IMG/VR virus record: IMGVR_UViG_3300011244_000004
Coordinates: 1-38,942 of that record
Source: a virus
DNA: 38,942 nucleotides
Reading direction: 5' to 3' (one strand)
Part shown: piece by piece, positions 1 through 6,131 of the stretch
Layout: each line of letters begins with the position of its first letter
Numbering within the stretch: position 1 is the first letter of the stretch
The notes under the pieces: model-generated
What the model was told of the DNA's origin: nothing
The model's database searches: none
Seen by the model: the letters and a program-made list of their open reading frames with translations, nothing else
Program-made: the position numbers and the translations under genes

Positions 1-275
1 GCCGTCTGGTTGCAGCCCCGGCCGCAGTACAGGCGGGGCGCGAGGGCGCTCTGGCCCGTCGCCGTGACGGTCGTCCCGCAGACGACGCAGTCGAACGTCA
101 CGGCGGCGTCCCACCGGGTGGGGGGGCGACGGAGCGGGGCGGGGCGCTCCGTCGCCGGAGGGGGCATCGGCCCGGCTGGCGCCGGCGAGGGGGCGTGGCG
201 GGTCGCCCCGCGCAGGACGAGGCGGTCGATTCCGTTCGGGCCGGGGACGCGCTCGAAGTAGACGGAGGCGGTCAT
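1..275 (-). CDS. Small zinc-binding protein (partial, runs off the window)
   Basis: The minus-strand frame opens at an ATG (273-275) that overlaps the stop of the annealing-protein gene upstream as ATGA, so the two are probably translationally coupled. The visible 91 residues end with a CVVCG motif and then LYCGRGC, a CxxC...CxxxC arrangement typical of a small zinc ribbon. A Pro/Ala-rich linker separates a short N-terminal strand region from the zinc knuckle. The 3' end is cut off by the window edge. The function is unknown; many such small zinc-ribbon proteins occur in this genome. Confidence 0.6.
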   Translation of the reverse strand, partial: MTASVYFERVPGPNGIDRLVLRGATRHAPSPAPAGPMPPPATERPAPLRRPPTRWDAAVTFDCVVCGTTVTATGQSALAPRLYCGRGCNQT

Positions 276-958
276 CGCTCCGCCCCCATTGCGCTGACGA
301 GCTCGGTAATGAGGTCGCTGGCCTGCTTGCGGGTGAACTGCGCCAGTCCCTCCGGGTTCGTGCGCCCGGTCGCGCGGAGCATGCGGGCGATGGTCTGGAG
401 CTGCTTGGGCGTGGCGCCCGACGCGCCGAGGTAGGCGGGCGCTGGTTCGTCCGGCCGGCGGGGCAACGAGGGTCCGTCCGCGTCGGCGGGATGGGGTGCG
501 TCGTCCTGGGGCCACGGCTCGTGGACGACGGGAGCCGGACGGGGGCGGAGATCGGCGTTCACTCGGGCGGCGCCGTTGGTGGCGACGCCGGGAGCGCGGG
601 CCGGGGCAGGCGCCTCGGTGTGGTCTTCGGTGGGGTCATCGGCCAGCAGTTCGCCGATGTTGAGGGCGTCTTTCAAAGCGCGAGCTTTGGCTCTTGTTTC
701 CGCGAGACGGATGGTGGCATTGACCATCATCCGGTTGACGTTCTCTGGCGAGGCATCCCCGTAGCCGGTAAAGAAGCCCCGCTCGGTCTCCACTTCGGCG
801 TAGCAGATGGCCACATGGCCGTTCTCCGGGCCAGGGATTTGCACCAGTTTGGTGGTGATCCGCTTCAGCCCGGCTTGATGTGCAGCGTTGAGGACGCCCG
901 CGTACAGAATGAACTTCTTGCCGTCCCGCTCGATGATGTGCTCCGGTGAGATAGGCAT
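272..958 (-). CDS. Rad52/Erf-like single-strand annealing protein (putative)
   Basis: This 228-residue protein probably promotes annealing of complementary single strands during phage recombination or replication. The N-terminal ~110 residues form a compact alpha/beta domain ending in a segment rich in Ala, Lys and Arg (AETRAKARALKDALNIGE), which resembles the helix of Rad52/DdrA-type annealing proteins. A Pro/Ala-rich linker follows, and then a C-terminal helical domain starting ATPKQLQTIARMLRATG, of the kind found at the end of many phage annealing proteins. The start at 958 was chosen because AGAGG lies upstream and the TAATG junction couples it to the HNH gene. A longer upstream extension in the same frame is a shadow of that HNH gene. 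The family assignment rests on pattern recognition only. Confidence 0.6.
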   Translation of the reverse strand: MPISPEHIIERDGKKFILYAGVLNAAHQAGLKRITTKLVQIPGPENGHVAICYAEVETERGFFTGYGDASPENVNRMMVNATIRLAETRAKARALKDALNIGELLADDPTEDHTEAPAPARAPGVATNGAARVNADLRPRPAPVVHEPWPQDDAPHPADADGPSLPRRPDEPAPAYLGASGATPKQLQTIARMLRATGRTNPEGLAQFTRKQASDLITELVSAMGAER

Positions 959-1488
959 TACAGAACCTCTTTCCAGCACGCGCCGCTGCGAATGAGACTG
1001 ATCAGTGCGGGGGACACGCCGTAGAACTTCGCCGCGGCCCTCCCGGTCAAGGCGAGGTTGCTCCGAATAGCGTCCACCTGTGCCTGGTTCAACTTGGCGC
1101 TTCGTCCGCGCCGCACGTTGATCGCCCGCGGGACCGGCTCGAGGTGATCTGGGTTGACACAGAGCGTTACGCGGCAGAGGTGGTCGAGTTCTTTGCCTGC
1201 CGGCACTGGGCCATAGCGGGCCTCGTAGTAGAGGAGGTAGGCGTTCTTGTTGGTCTTCAGCGCCGGTACGTAGTGGGAGCCATAGCCCTTGGATCTGGCT
1301 CGCTGCCAGATCCAGCAGGGCGTGGCGTACCCGCGGTCTTCTTCTCGGTACTCGACCGGGGAGCGGCGTCCGGCATGACCGGGAACGAAGCGGATGGGGG
1401 CACCTTTGACCAAGCCCCATCGTTTGTCGGTACTCCTAGCTAGCGGTGTCGGCTCGCCACACCCGCACTCGCACAACCTCGCGTCCAT
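958..1488 (-). CDS. HNH endonuclease with C-terminal HTH
   Basis: This 176-residue protein is a probable homing-type HNH nuclease. An N-terminal cysteine cluster (CECGCGEP) leads to an HNH_3-like core with ELDHLCRVTLCVNPDHLEPV, containing the paired His, Asn and Cys residues expected of the beta-beta-alpha metal site. The last ~50 residues (KLNQAQVDAIRSN...SPALISLIRSG) look like a helix-turn-helix used for target recognition. The ATG at 1488 overlaps the stop of the upstream gene as TAATG, and its own stop overlaps the next start the same way, so it sits inside an operon. Unlike the two plus-strand HNH genes it has no hairpin leader. Confidence 0.85.
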   Translation of the reverse strand: MDARLCECGCGEPTPLARSTDKRWGLVKGAPIRFVPGHAGRRSPVEYREEDRGYATPCWIWQRARSKGYGSHYVPALKTNKNAYLLYYEARYGPVPAGKELDHLCRVTLCVNPDHLEPVPRAINVRRGRSAKLNQAQVDAIRSNLALTGRAAAKFYGVSPALISLIRSGACWKEVL

Positions 1489-1919
1489 TACTGCCCCCAT
1501 TCGTCGAGTTGCCGCCGCGTCTCCTGGGGCGTCTGCACCCAGGCGCCGGGGTCGTCCTCGGTGGGCGACCAGTCGGCCCCCGGCGCGGCGGGGCCGTACT
1601 CCCGGAGGAACAGCCGCCACACCTGGCGGGCGAGGGCCACCTCCATCCACGGCCGCGGCGCGGGGTGGTCGGCCAGGGTCTCGGCCACGCGCATGGCCAG
1701 GACGTGGGGCAGGGGGCACCCGGTGGAGAGGGCGGGGGCGGTCGGGTCGACGGTCTGCTCGCCGATCCGCACCACGACGCCGGCGGGGATGGCGCAGAAG
1801 GGGCAGCCCCGCTTCCCGCCGCGGAAGGTGCCGGCGGCCCAGATGGTGTGGGCCTCGAAGTACAGCGAGCGGGCGCGTTCGGCGTAGGGGCTGGTTGCGT
1901 TCTGGTCTATACTGGTCAT
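1488..1919 (-). CDS. Hypothetical phage protein with CxxC motif
   Basis: This 143-residue soluble protein contains a CPFC motif near residue 39 and a C-terminal Trp/Arg-rich helical part (ALARQVWRLFLREYG). No family was recognised. It starts at ATG 1919 behind a weak GAGAG box and ends in a TAATG overlap with the HNH gene, so it is likely co-transcribed with it. A strong intercistronic hairpin (1939-1968) lies just upstream of its start. Confidence 0.55.
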   Translation of the reverse strand: MTSIDQNATSPYAERARSLYFEAHTIWAAGTFRGGKRGCPFCAIPAGVVVRIGEQTVDPTAPALSTGCPLPHVLAMRVAETLADHPAPRPWMEVALARQVWRLFLREYGPAAPGADWSPTEDDPGAWVQTPQETRRQLDEWGQ

Positions 1920-1938
1920 GTCAGTCTCGCTCTCTCTG

Positions 1939-1968
1939 AGCCGCGTGATGTTTGCCCATCACGCGGCT
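1939..1968. other. Perfect 12-bp stem-loop between two early genes
   Basis: AGCCGCGTGATG (1939-1950) and CATCACGCGGCT (1957-1968) are perfect inverted repeats around a 6-nt loop. The right arm overlaps the stop codon of the minus-strand gene ending at 1959. On the plus strand the stem is followed by TCGCTTTTGG, a weak T-tract, so it could act as a plus-strand terminator. On the minus strand it has no T-tract and could be an RNA-processing or stability element. Confidence 0.5.
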
Positions 1969-2165
1969 TCGCTTTTGGTGGCGCGCTCGGCGACGGCGAA
2001 CAGCAGCGCGCACGCGCTCATCAGCAACGCCACCTGCTCCTCGGCGCTACGAAGTCGCGCCGCCGCCGGCAAGCCCGGCTCCTCCCGGAGCCGCTTCTCT
2101 AAGGACTGCCGCTCGCACAGCGCGTAATCCCGCGCTTGCGCGGCGCGTCCTCGTCGGCTATTCAT
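1959..2165 (-). CDS. Small helical hypothetical protein
   Basis: This 68-residue protein is Arg/Ala-rich at the N-terminus and has a hydrophobic C-terminal helix (EEQVALLMSACALLFAVAERA) that could be a membrane segment or a helical hairpin. The ATG at 2165 lies one base after the stop of the XRE regulator gene, so the two are in one operon downstream of the repressor promoter. No family was recognised. Confidence 0.5.
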   Translation of the reverse strand: MNSRRGRAAQARDYALCERQSLEKRLREEPGLPAAARLRSAEEQVALLMSACALLFAVAERATKSEAA

Positions 2166-2166
2166 G

Positions 2167-2451
2167 TCATTCCCCTCCCCCCTCGCCCGGATTGGCCGCG
2201 CTCCCGGCGGCGCGGGCGGTCGTCGGTGCGGGAAGCAGTCCCAGGTCGTCCGCCACGTAGGTGGCGAACTCCGGCCACTGGGCGATGACGGACTGCGCGA
2301 ACTCCAGGGAGTACTGGCGCCGCTCTCCCAGCACGAGAGAGACGAGCGACCGACTCACGCCCAGCCGCGCCGCCAGTTCGGCCTGCGATAGCCCCAGCCG
2401 GTGCTGCTTGGCGCGTAATCGTTCCGCGAAGGTTCCGGTGCTTGCCCGCAT
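2167..2451 (-). CDS. XRE-family HTH regulator (Cro/CI-like)
   Basis: This 94-residue DNA-binding protein carries a canonical XRE helix-turn-helix at residues ~8-45 (LRAKQHRLGLSQAELAARLG followed by VSRSLVSLVLGERR). The ATG at 2451 is 7 bases after a -10 box, so the transcript is probably leaderless. Upstream ORF extensions are antisense shadow. It is divergent from the longer HTH regulator at 2564, and an inverted repeat sits between its own -35 and -10, which points to autoregulation. Together the pair form a candidate lysogeny/lysis switch. Confidence 0.8.
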   Translation of the reverse strand: MRASTGTFAERLRAKQHRLGLSQAELAARLGVSRSLVSLVLGERRQYSLEFAQSVIAQWPEFATYVADDLGLLPAPTTARAAGSAANPGEGGGE

Positions 2452-2458
2452 GGGAGAC

Positions 2459-2487
2459 AGTGTAACCGTCAAGTTACAAATTGTCAA
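2459..2487 (-). promoter_or_regulatory. Repressor promoter, leaderless, with embedded operator
   Basis: On the minus strand TTGACA (2487-2482), a 17-bp spacer and TACACT (2464-2459) form a near-consensus sigma-70 promoter, 7 bases before ATG 2451. The spacer region overlaps the inverted repeat TGTAAC-N6-GTTACA (2461-2478). A protein bound there would block the promoter. Confidence 0.75.
2461..2478. promoter_or_regulatory. Operator 1: TGTAAC-N6-GTTACA
   Basis: This is a perfect 6-bp inverted repeat around 6 bases, lying inside the minus-strand promoter between the two divergent HTH genes. A related half-site GTTACAC occurs at 2521-2527. The likely ligand is one or both of the flanking regulators, by inference from position. 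Confidence 0.6.
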
Positions 2488-2546
2488 CGCGTCGGAACAT
2501 ATTCGGGACACGGGGCGCATGTTACACCACGCCCGCGGCGGCCGAA

Positions 2547-2559
2547 TTACACTGTGTAA
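2547..2559. promoter_or_regulatory. Operator 2 overlapping the plus-strand -10 box
   Basis: TTACAC-T-GTGTAA is a 13-bp palindrome that contains TACACT (2548-2553), the probable -10 box for the plus-strand regulator, 10 bases before its ATG at 2564. It shares the TTACAC core with operator 1, which suggests the same regulator contacts both promoters. The -35 region of this promoter is poor. Confidence 0.5.
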
Positions 2560-2563
2560 ACAG

Positions 2564-3427
2564 ATGCGATTCGATGCTGTGCTCGCAGGAAAGCGGCTCC
2601 GGGCCCTCCGAGAGGCGGGCGGCTGGTCGACCCGCGACTTGGAACGACGCGCCGCGGCGGCCGGCCGGGAACTCTCCCACACCACCGTGTCCCAGGTGGA
2701 GCTGGGCCGCCGGAAGCGTCGGAGTATCGACGTCTTGGAGACGCTGGCGCTCGTGTTGGGCTGGCCGGACTACGAGGCCATGCTGGAGAGCGAAGCCCTC
2801 GAGCCGCCGCGTCCGCCCAACGGTGTGACGTATTCGCCTGACAAACCGGCCACCGTGGTATCTACTGAGGGGGAAGCAGCGTTACCCCCGGTGGGGGACT
2901 TCGACGGGCGAGTGACGGACACGCCACCGCGGTGGTATCCCGGCTATGTATTGTGGCGCGATGAAGACCCGCGAGACGCGACGACGGCAGCGAACGCCCG
3001 GCGCCCGGGGCGTCGCGTTTCGCGGCAAGACGACGAATTATTCGCCATGGGGGACGTGGTGATCGCGGTTCGTGTCGAGGACGTCGGCCCGCTGGTGATG
3101 CAGACCTCCTTCGGGCAGGTGGGCCCGAAGTGGACCTTCTTCGTCGACCAGGCGAAGGCGGCGACCGTCGCGCCGGGCAAGATGGTGGCGGCCATGAGCG
3201 AGGGGCAGTTGGTCGCCGGCCAGCTCCGGCAGACGCCGGAGGGGGCGTGGGTCGTCCGCGTCTCCCCGACCAGCCAGCGGCCCATCCGGCGCGAGGATAT
3301 CGTGGGCGAGGTCGTCCGATACCAGATGCCCACTCCGATCACGGCGTGGATTCCCGACGACCATGAGCCGCCGCCGGGTGGCAGCGAGCCGGCCGGGCCG
3401 CACTACGTCAACGGCCCGGCCCGCTAG
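2564..3427 (+). CDS. HTH repressor with S24-like C-terminal domain (CI-like)
   Basis: This 287-residue regulator has an XRE helix-turn-helix in residues ~1-65 (LRALREAGGWSTRDLERRAA... SHTTVSQVELGRRKRRSID). A linker follows, and then a C-terminal half (residues ~165-270) whose pattern GKMVAAMSEGQLVAGQLR...WVVRVSPTS...IRREDIVGEVV resembles the beta-rich S24/LexA peptidase fold. The usual Ser-Lys catalytic pair is not evident: the expected Lys is Gln/Arg here. If it is a CI-type repressor it may therefore not self-cleave. ATG 2564 was chosen because the promoter-operator region ends there; longer starts run through the operators. Head-to-head with the small XRE gene. Confidence 0.75.
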   Translation: MRFDAVLAGKRLRALREAGGWSTRDLERRAAAAGRELSHTTVSQVELGRRKRRSIDVLETLALVLGWPDYEAMLESEALEPPRPPNGVTYSPDKPATVVSTEGEAALPPVGDFDGRVTDTPPRWYPGYVLWRDEDPRDATTAANARRPGRRVSRQDDELFAMGDVVIAVRVEDVGPLVMQTSFGQVGPKWTFFVDQAKAATVAPGKMVAAMSEGQLVAGQLRQTPEGAWVVRVSPTSQRPIRREDIVGEVVRYQMPTPITAWIPDDHEPPPGGSEPAGPHYVNGPAR

Positions 3428-3445
3428 CCCACAACCCGCCTTCCG

Positions 3446-4006
3446 GTGGGCCGTTCCGAGAGCGTGACTAACCAGAACGGCCCCCCACCGGAGCCACCGG
3501 ACGACGCCTCCGGACCCACCGGAGGGGGGCGGTGGCTCCCCATCGGCGAGGCCGCCCGCCTCCTGGCCCTGAGCCCCGACGCCGTCCGCAAGCGGATCGG
3601 GACGGGGTCGCTGCGGGGCCGGCGCCAGAAGGGCGAGCGGTTCTGGTGGGTGTGGCTCCCGGCCGACCTCAGTCCGTCGGCGCCACCGGACGGCCCACCG
3701 GAAACGGTGCAGACCCCACCGGAACCACCGGAACCACCGGAAGCAGCGACCGGAGCGACGCCGGTGGCCGTGGCGGCGCTGGCGCAGGGCCTCGAGCGGG
3801 CGATGACGCTGGTCGAGAAGCTCCAGGAGGAGAACCGGAACCTGGCGGGGCAGTTAGGGTTTCGGGAGGCGCAGCTGCAGACGGCGAACGACACGATCCG
3901 GCGGCTGCAGGCGCCGCCACCGGAACCGGTACAGCGCCCACCGGTGGCGCCACCGGAACCACCGGAACGGCCTCGGCGCTGGTGGGACTGGTGGCTGGGG
4001 CGGTAG
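3446..4006 (+). CDS. HTH plus coiled-coil protein with Pro-Pro-Glu repeats
   Basis: This 186-residue protein has a Pro/Glu-rich N-terminus, then a MerR/excisionase-like helix-turn-helix (WLPIGEAARLLALSPDAVRK), then PPEPPEPPE repeats, a coiled coil (residues ~110-150, ending FREAQLQTANDTIRRLQ), and more Pro-rich repeats before a Trp-rich tail. It follows the CI-like gene by 18 bases and is probably in its operon. The start may be GTG 3446 or GTG 3464; the latter has a GAGAG box close upstream. The layout (DNA-binding head, oligomerisation helix, repeated DNA inside the gene) is reminiscent of plasmid or phage initiators and of KfrA-like proteins, but no family was recognised. Confidence 0.7.
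   Translation: MGRSESVTNQNGPPPEPPDDASGPTGGGRWLPIGEAARLLALSPDAVRKRIGTGSLRGRRQKGERFWWVWLPADLSPSAPPDGPPETVQTPPEPPEPPEAATGATPVAVAALAQGLERAMTLVEKLQEENRNLAGQLGFREAQLQTANDTIRRLQAPPPEPVQRPPVAPPEPPERPRRWWDWWLGR
3485..3966. repeat. CCACCGGA iteron-like repeats inside a gene
   Basis: Eleven exact copies of CCACCGGA, plus one CCACCGGT variant, lie in three clusters (about 3485-3530, 3685-3742 and 3918-3966). Several are tandem at 9-bp spacing (CCACCGGAACCACCGGAA). They encode Pro-Pro-Glu-type codons, but the strict reuse of CCA-CCG-GAA in a genome that generally prefers CCC/CCG for Pro suggests the DNA itself may be under selection. Lambda keeps its origin iterons inside gene O, so an origin or a protein-binding array is possible. 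Confidence 0.5.
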
Positions 4007-4559
4007 CGATCGGCCGGGCGTGCCCGTTAGCCACCGCCCACGCCCGGAACGTCTCGTAAGAGGTGATAGACGGTCTCTCTACGTCTTTAGGAGTCCCGAC
4101 ACGGGCGTCACCGTCGCCAGGTTGGGCGACCCCGCACGCGGCGGGACGATCCGCGCTGTACGAGTCACCTGGCGCCCCGTGGGGCACGTTCGTCGTCGCC
4201 CCCGGACGCGGGTAGCGGAAGACGTACTCCGACGCCAGCGCCCGGCCGGTTCGGTCGGCCCGGGCGAACACCTCGAGGAGTCCGGCGGACACCAGCAGGG
4301 CCAGCCACCGCTGCACCGAGCGGACGGAGCAGCGGAGGGAGAGGGCCAGTTCGGGGACGGCGACGACGCAGCCCTGGCCGTGGGCGAGGCTGGAGCGGGA
4401 CTGCCGCGCGGCGTGGAGGCCGAGGCGCTGGTAGAGGGCGGCGCAGTCCCGGGCGACGGCGCGCGGCACGGCGGCGTAGATGCGGTCGACGGACGCCTCC
4501 GAGGCCATGCCGAACAGGCCGAGGCGGTTGGGGGAGCGGAGGGTAGTGCGGTCTAACAT
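3669..4559 (-). CDS. Replication-type winged-helix protein (C-terminal extent doubtful)
   Basis: The N-terminal ~110 residues form a helical domain with a likely winged helix-turn-helix (VPELALSLRCSVRSVQRWLA followed by LLVSAGLLEVF), as in plasmid and phage RepA/DnaD-like initiation proteins that recognise an origin. A segment near residue 165 (SITSYETFRAWAVANG) also looks like real protein. The start at 4559 has AAGGAG nine bases upstream. Beyond residue ~185 the frame is low-complexity Pro/Val/Ala and lies antisense to the plus-strand HTH/coiled-coil gene for about 338 bp. That tail may be genuine overlap or mere absence of stops in GC-rich DNA. Confidence 0.6.
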   Translation of the reverse strand: MLDRTTLRSPNRLGLFGMASEASVDRIYAAVPRAVARDCAALYQRLGLHAARQSRSSLAHGQGCVVAVPELALSLRCSVRSVQRWLALLVSAGLLEVFARADRTGRALASEYVFRYPRPGATTNVPHGAPGDSYSADRPAACGVAQPGDGDARVGTPKDVERPSITSYETFRAWAVANGHARPIATAPATSPTSAEAVPVVPVAPPVGAVPVPVAAPAAAGSCRSPSAAAPPETLTAPPGSGSPPGASRPASSPARGPAPAPPRPPASLRSLLPVVPVVPVGSAPFPVGRPVAPTD

Positions 4560-4619
4560 GGTCCCAAACTCCTTGCACAGCAGGGCTTGGGGGCTGTAGA
4601 CTCGGCACCAGTCACGAGT

Positions 4620-4764
4620 GCGGTCGTCTGCCCCTAGACCTCAAGAAGCTCCCCGGTTGGCGCCGGGGGGCTTCTGTCTTTCTGTGAAGCGTCAGGGTAG
4701 CAGAGAAGGGCGCGGCGGGGGCGCCGCGTTCTAGGCCCGAGTACCGTCGTAGTCGGTACTCGGA
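4620..4764. other. Structured intergenic region with three hairpins
   Basis: No gene was found between the start at 4559 and the membrane-protein stop at 4765. The region holds three strong hairpins. One is 4645-4674 (12-bp stem with one G-T pair, loop TTGGCG). The second is CGCGGCG-GGGG-CGCCGCG at 4711-4728. The third is CCGAGTACCG / CGGTACTCGG at 4737-4763 (10-bp perfect stem, 7-nt loop). They may be terminators between converging transcripts or parts of a small RNA. Confidence 0.45.
4645..4684 (+). terminator. Probable intrinsic terminator (plus strand)
   Basis: A GAAGCTCCCCGG / CCGGGGGGCTTC stem with a 6-nt loop is followed on the plus strand by TGTCTTTCTG. The T-tract is imperfect. In the minus direction the same stem is followed by TTGAGG and would be weaker. 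It could stop transcripts of the plus-strand repressor operon. Confidence 0.45.
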
Positions 4765-5115
4765 TCAGCGGCCCTCGACGGCCGACTCGACGAACACCAC
4801 GGCGACGAAGACGAGGAGTGTGGCGAGTGCCCACAGGAAGGACCGCGTCCAGGTGCGCCCGAACTGGAAGCGGAACATCCCGACGATTACGATCAGCAGC
4901 GCCCCCGATCCCACGAGCAGGAAGACGCCGTCGTTGCCGAGGCGGTACGCCAGGATGACCGCATTGATGACGACGGCGACGATCAGCAGTGGCACGAAGG
5001 AGAGGAGGATGCGCCGGGGATGGCCGACGAGGGCGCGACTCGTGCGGGCGATGACCGCGAGCGCGACGAGGCACCCGATGCACGCGGTGCTGTTCAGCCA
5101 AGCGAGCCAGTCCAT
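4765..5115 (-). CDS. Four-helix membrane protein
   Basis: This 116-residue integral membrane protein has about four hydrophobic segments: residues ~5-20 (STACIGCLVALAVIA), ~32-50 (ILLSFVPLLIVAVVINAVIL), ~58-75 (VFLLVGSGALLIVIVGMF) and ~88-108. ATG 5115 was preferred to an in-frame upstream ATG because AGGAGCGACACG precedes it with good spacing. No family was recognised. Placed among early genes, it might act in superinfection exclusion, but this is only inference from location. Confidence 0.65.
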   Translation of the reverse strand: MDWLAWLNSTACIGCLVALAVIARTSRALVGHPRRILLSFVPLLIVAVVINAVILAYRLGNDGVFLLVGSGALLIVIVGMFRFQFGRTWTRSFLWALATLLVFVAVVFVESAVEGR

Positions 5116-5200
5116 CGTGTCGCTCCTCCTCCGAGTCGGGTGGTACACTGAGCGTGGACGCGGGGTGACAACCGTTCCGTCGTGCCCTGAGCGCCGGCCT

Positions 5201-5485
5201 TCACGAGGGCCGGCGCTCGTTCGTTTCTCCCGTGTCCGGCGGCGGCACGTGCTCCACGAGGTCGACGGTCTCGTCCGGCAGCAACGCCTCGACGGCCCGG
5301 AGTGCCCGTTTGAGGTGCCGCGCCATCGCCTCGTGCTCCCACTGCATGAGCGGGGGCCGCTCCGAGAAATCCATCGCTCGGCGGTACAACTCCAGCACCA
5401 CCGCTCGCAGGGTCGCGTTCTCTTCCATCACCCGGCCGAGCGCCTGCCGGCGCAGTTCAGAGAGTTCGCCTGTCGCTTCATCCAT
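5201..5485 (-). CDS. Small helical hypothetical protein
   Basis: This 94-residue, charged and probably all-helical protein (ELRRQALGRVMEENATLRAV) ends in a Pro-rich tail. The start at ATG 5485 is supported by AGGAGAACGACG. It is the first gene after the AT-rich promoter/operator at 5561-5603. The N-terminal half could form a coiled coil. Function unknown. Confidence 0.6.
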   Translation of the reverse strand: MDEATGELSELRRQALGRVMEENATLRAVVLELYRRAMDFSERPPLMQWEHEAMARHLKRALRAVEALLPDETVDLVEHVPPPDTGETNERRPS

Positions 5486-5560
5486 CGTCGTTCTCCTGTC
5501 TACTCTGCTCAATACTTCCGACATTCCAGCGGGCGGCGGGGAGGCTCCAGATAGGGACGC

Positions 5561-5580
5561 TTATGATTATTCTCATAATC
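5561..5580. promoter_or_regulatory. AT-rich operator-like inverted repeats
   Basis: TTATGA-N6-TCATAA (5561-5578) overlaps GATTAT-TCTC-ATAATC (5565-5580). This AT-rich island stands out in GC-rich surroundings. It overlaps the -10 box of the promoter assigned below and is likely a regulator site; the nearby XRE protein (5836-6111) is one candidate. Confidence 0.5.
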
Positions 5581-5603
5581 GTCACCGCTGTGCTCCAGCA
5601 CAA
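5575..5603 (-). promoter_or_regulatory. Minus-strand promoter for the 5485 gene
   Basis: On the minus strand TTGTGC (5603-5598), a 17-bp spacer and GATTAT (5580-5575) make a plausible sigma-70 promoter reading into the genes at 5485 and 5115. The -10 overlaps the inverted repeats. Between here and the stop at 5648 there is also a GCGCCGA / TCGGCGC hairpin (5615-5633). Confidence 0.45.
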
Positions 5604-5647
5604 GGGCGGGACCGGCGCCGACCCGATCGGCGCAGGGGGTCAGGGGG

Positions 5648-5839
5648 CTAGGGCTTGGCCAGCGCGCCGCCGATGATGCGCTCGCACTCGGCCGTCCACG
5701 GCTCGCCCGACCGGATGACTGAGGCGGCGAAGGAGAGGGCGGCGCGGAGGGCGGCGTTCTCGGCTTCCAGCCGCGCCTTCGCGGCCACCAGGTCACGGAC
5801 GGTCTGTAGTTTCGCTTCCCACTCGGCGTCGGTCATCAT
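5648..5839 (-). CDS. Small coiled-coil hypothetical protein
   Basis: This 63-residue helical protein has a heptad-like segment (VAAKARLEAENAALRAALSF). It starts at the first of two ATGs (5837-5839), eight bases after AGGAG. The start overlaps the stop of the XRE gene upstream (ATGA), so it is translationally coupled to it. No family was recognised. Confidence 0.6.
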   Translation of the reverse strand: MMTDAEWEAKLQTVRDLVAAKARLEAENAALRAALSFAASVIRSGEPWTAECERIIGGALAKP

Positions 5840-6111
5840 CGGCAGTGCTCCTGTCGGCGGGCGCGGCGGGCCAGGAACGCCGCGGCGGCGAGGGCATCCG
5901 CCTCGACGCCGAGCGCCGTCGCGAGGCGGCGCGCGCGCGCGTCGAGCGGGATGTAGCGGCCCCGCTCGATCCAATGCAGGTACGCGCTGCTGATGCCGGC
6001 GTCCTGGGCCACCGCCGTGAGGGTCCGCCCCGCGGCGTGGCGCGCCCCGCTGACGATCAGCGCGAAGGGGGACGCGGCGGCGTCCGGATCGGTCCGTCCT
6101 CCCTTGGGCAT
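5836..6111 (-). CDS. XRE-family HTH regulator
   Basis: This 91-residue protein has a helix-turn-helix at residues ~28-70 (RTLTAVAQDAGISSAYLHWI then ERGRYIPLDARARRLATALG), the standard XRE arrangement. ATG 6111 is preceded by GAGG. It lies in the minus-strand operon downstream of the methyltransferase. The closest operator-like sequence is the AT-rich repeat at 5561-5580, just past the following gene. Confidence 0.75.
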   Translation of the reverse strand: MPKGGRTDPDAAASPFALIVSGARHAAGRTLTAVAQDAGISSAYLHWIERGRYIPLDARARRLATALGVEADALAAAAFLARRARRQEHCR

Positions 6112-6131
6112 CGGGTCGTTCCTCGTTCTCG

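Noticed and set aside
272-1420. Longer version of the annealing protein
   Set aside because: The added N-terminal part is a shadow of the HNH gene; the ATG at 958 has the ribosome site and coupling.
4560-4644. Possible tRNA or attachment core in the spacer
   Set aside because: No T-loop consensus, acceptor pairing or CCA end was found, and no integrase is present to suggest an attachment site.
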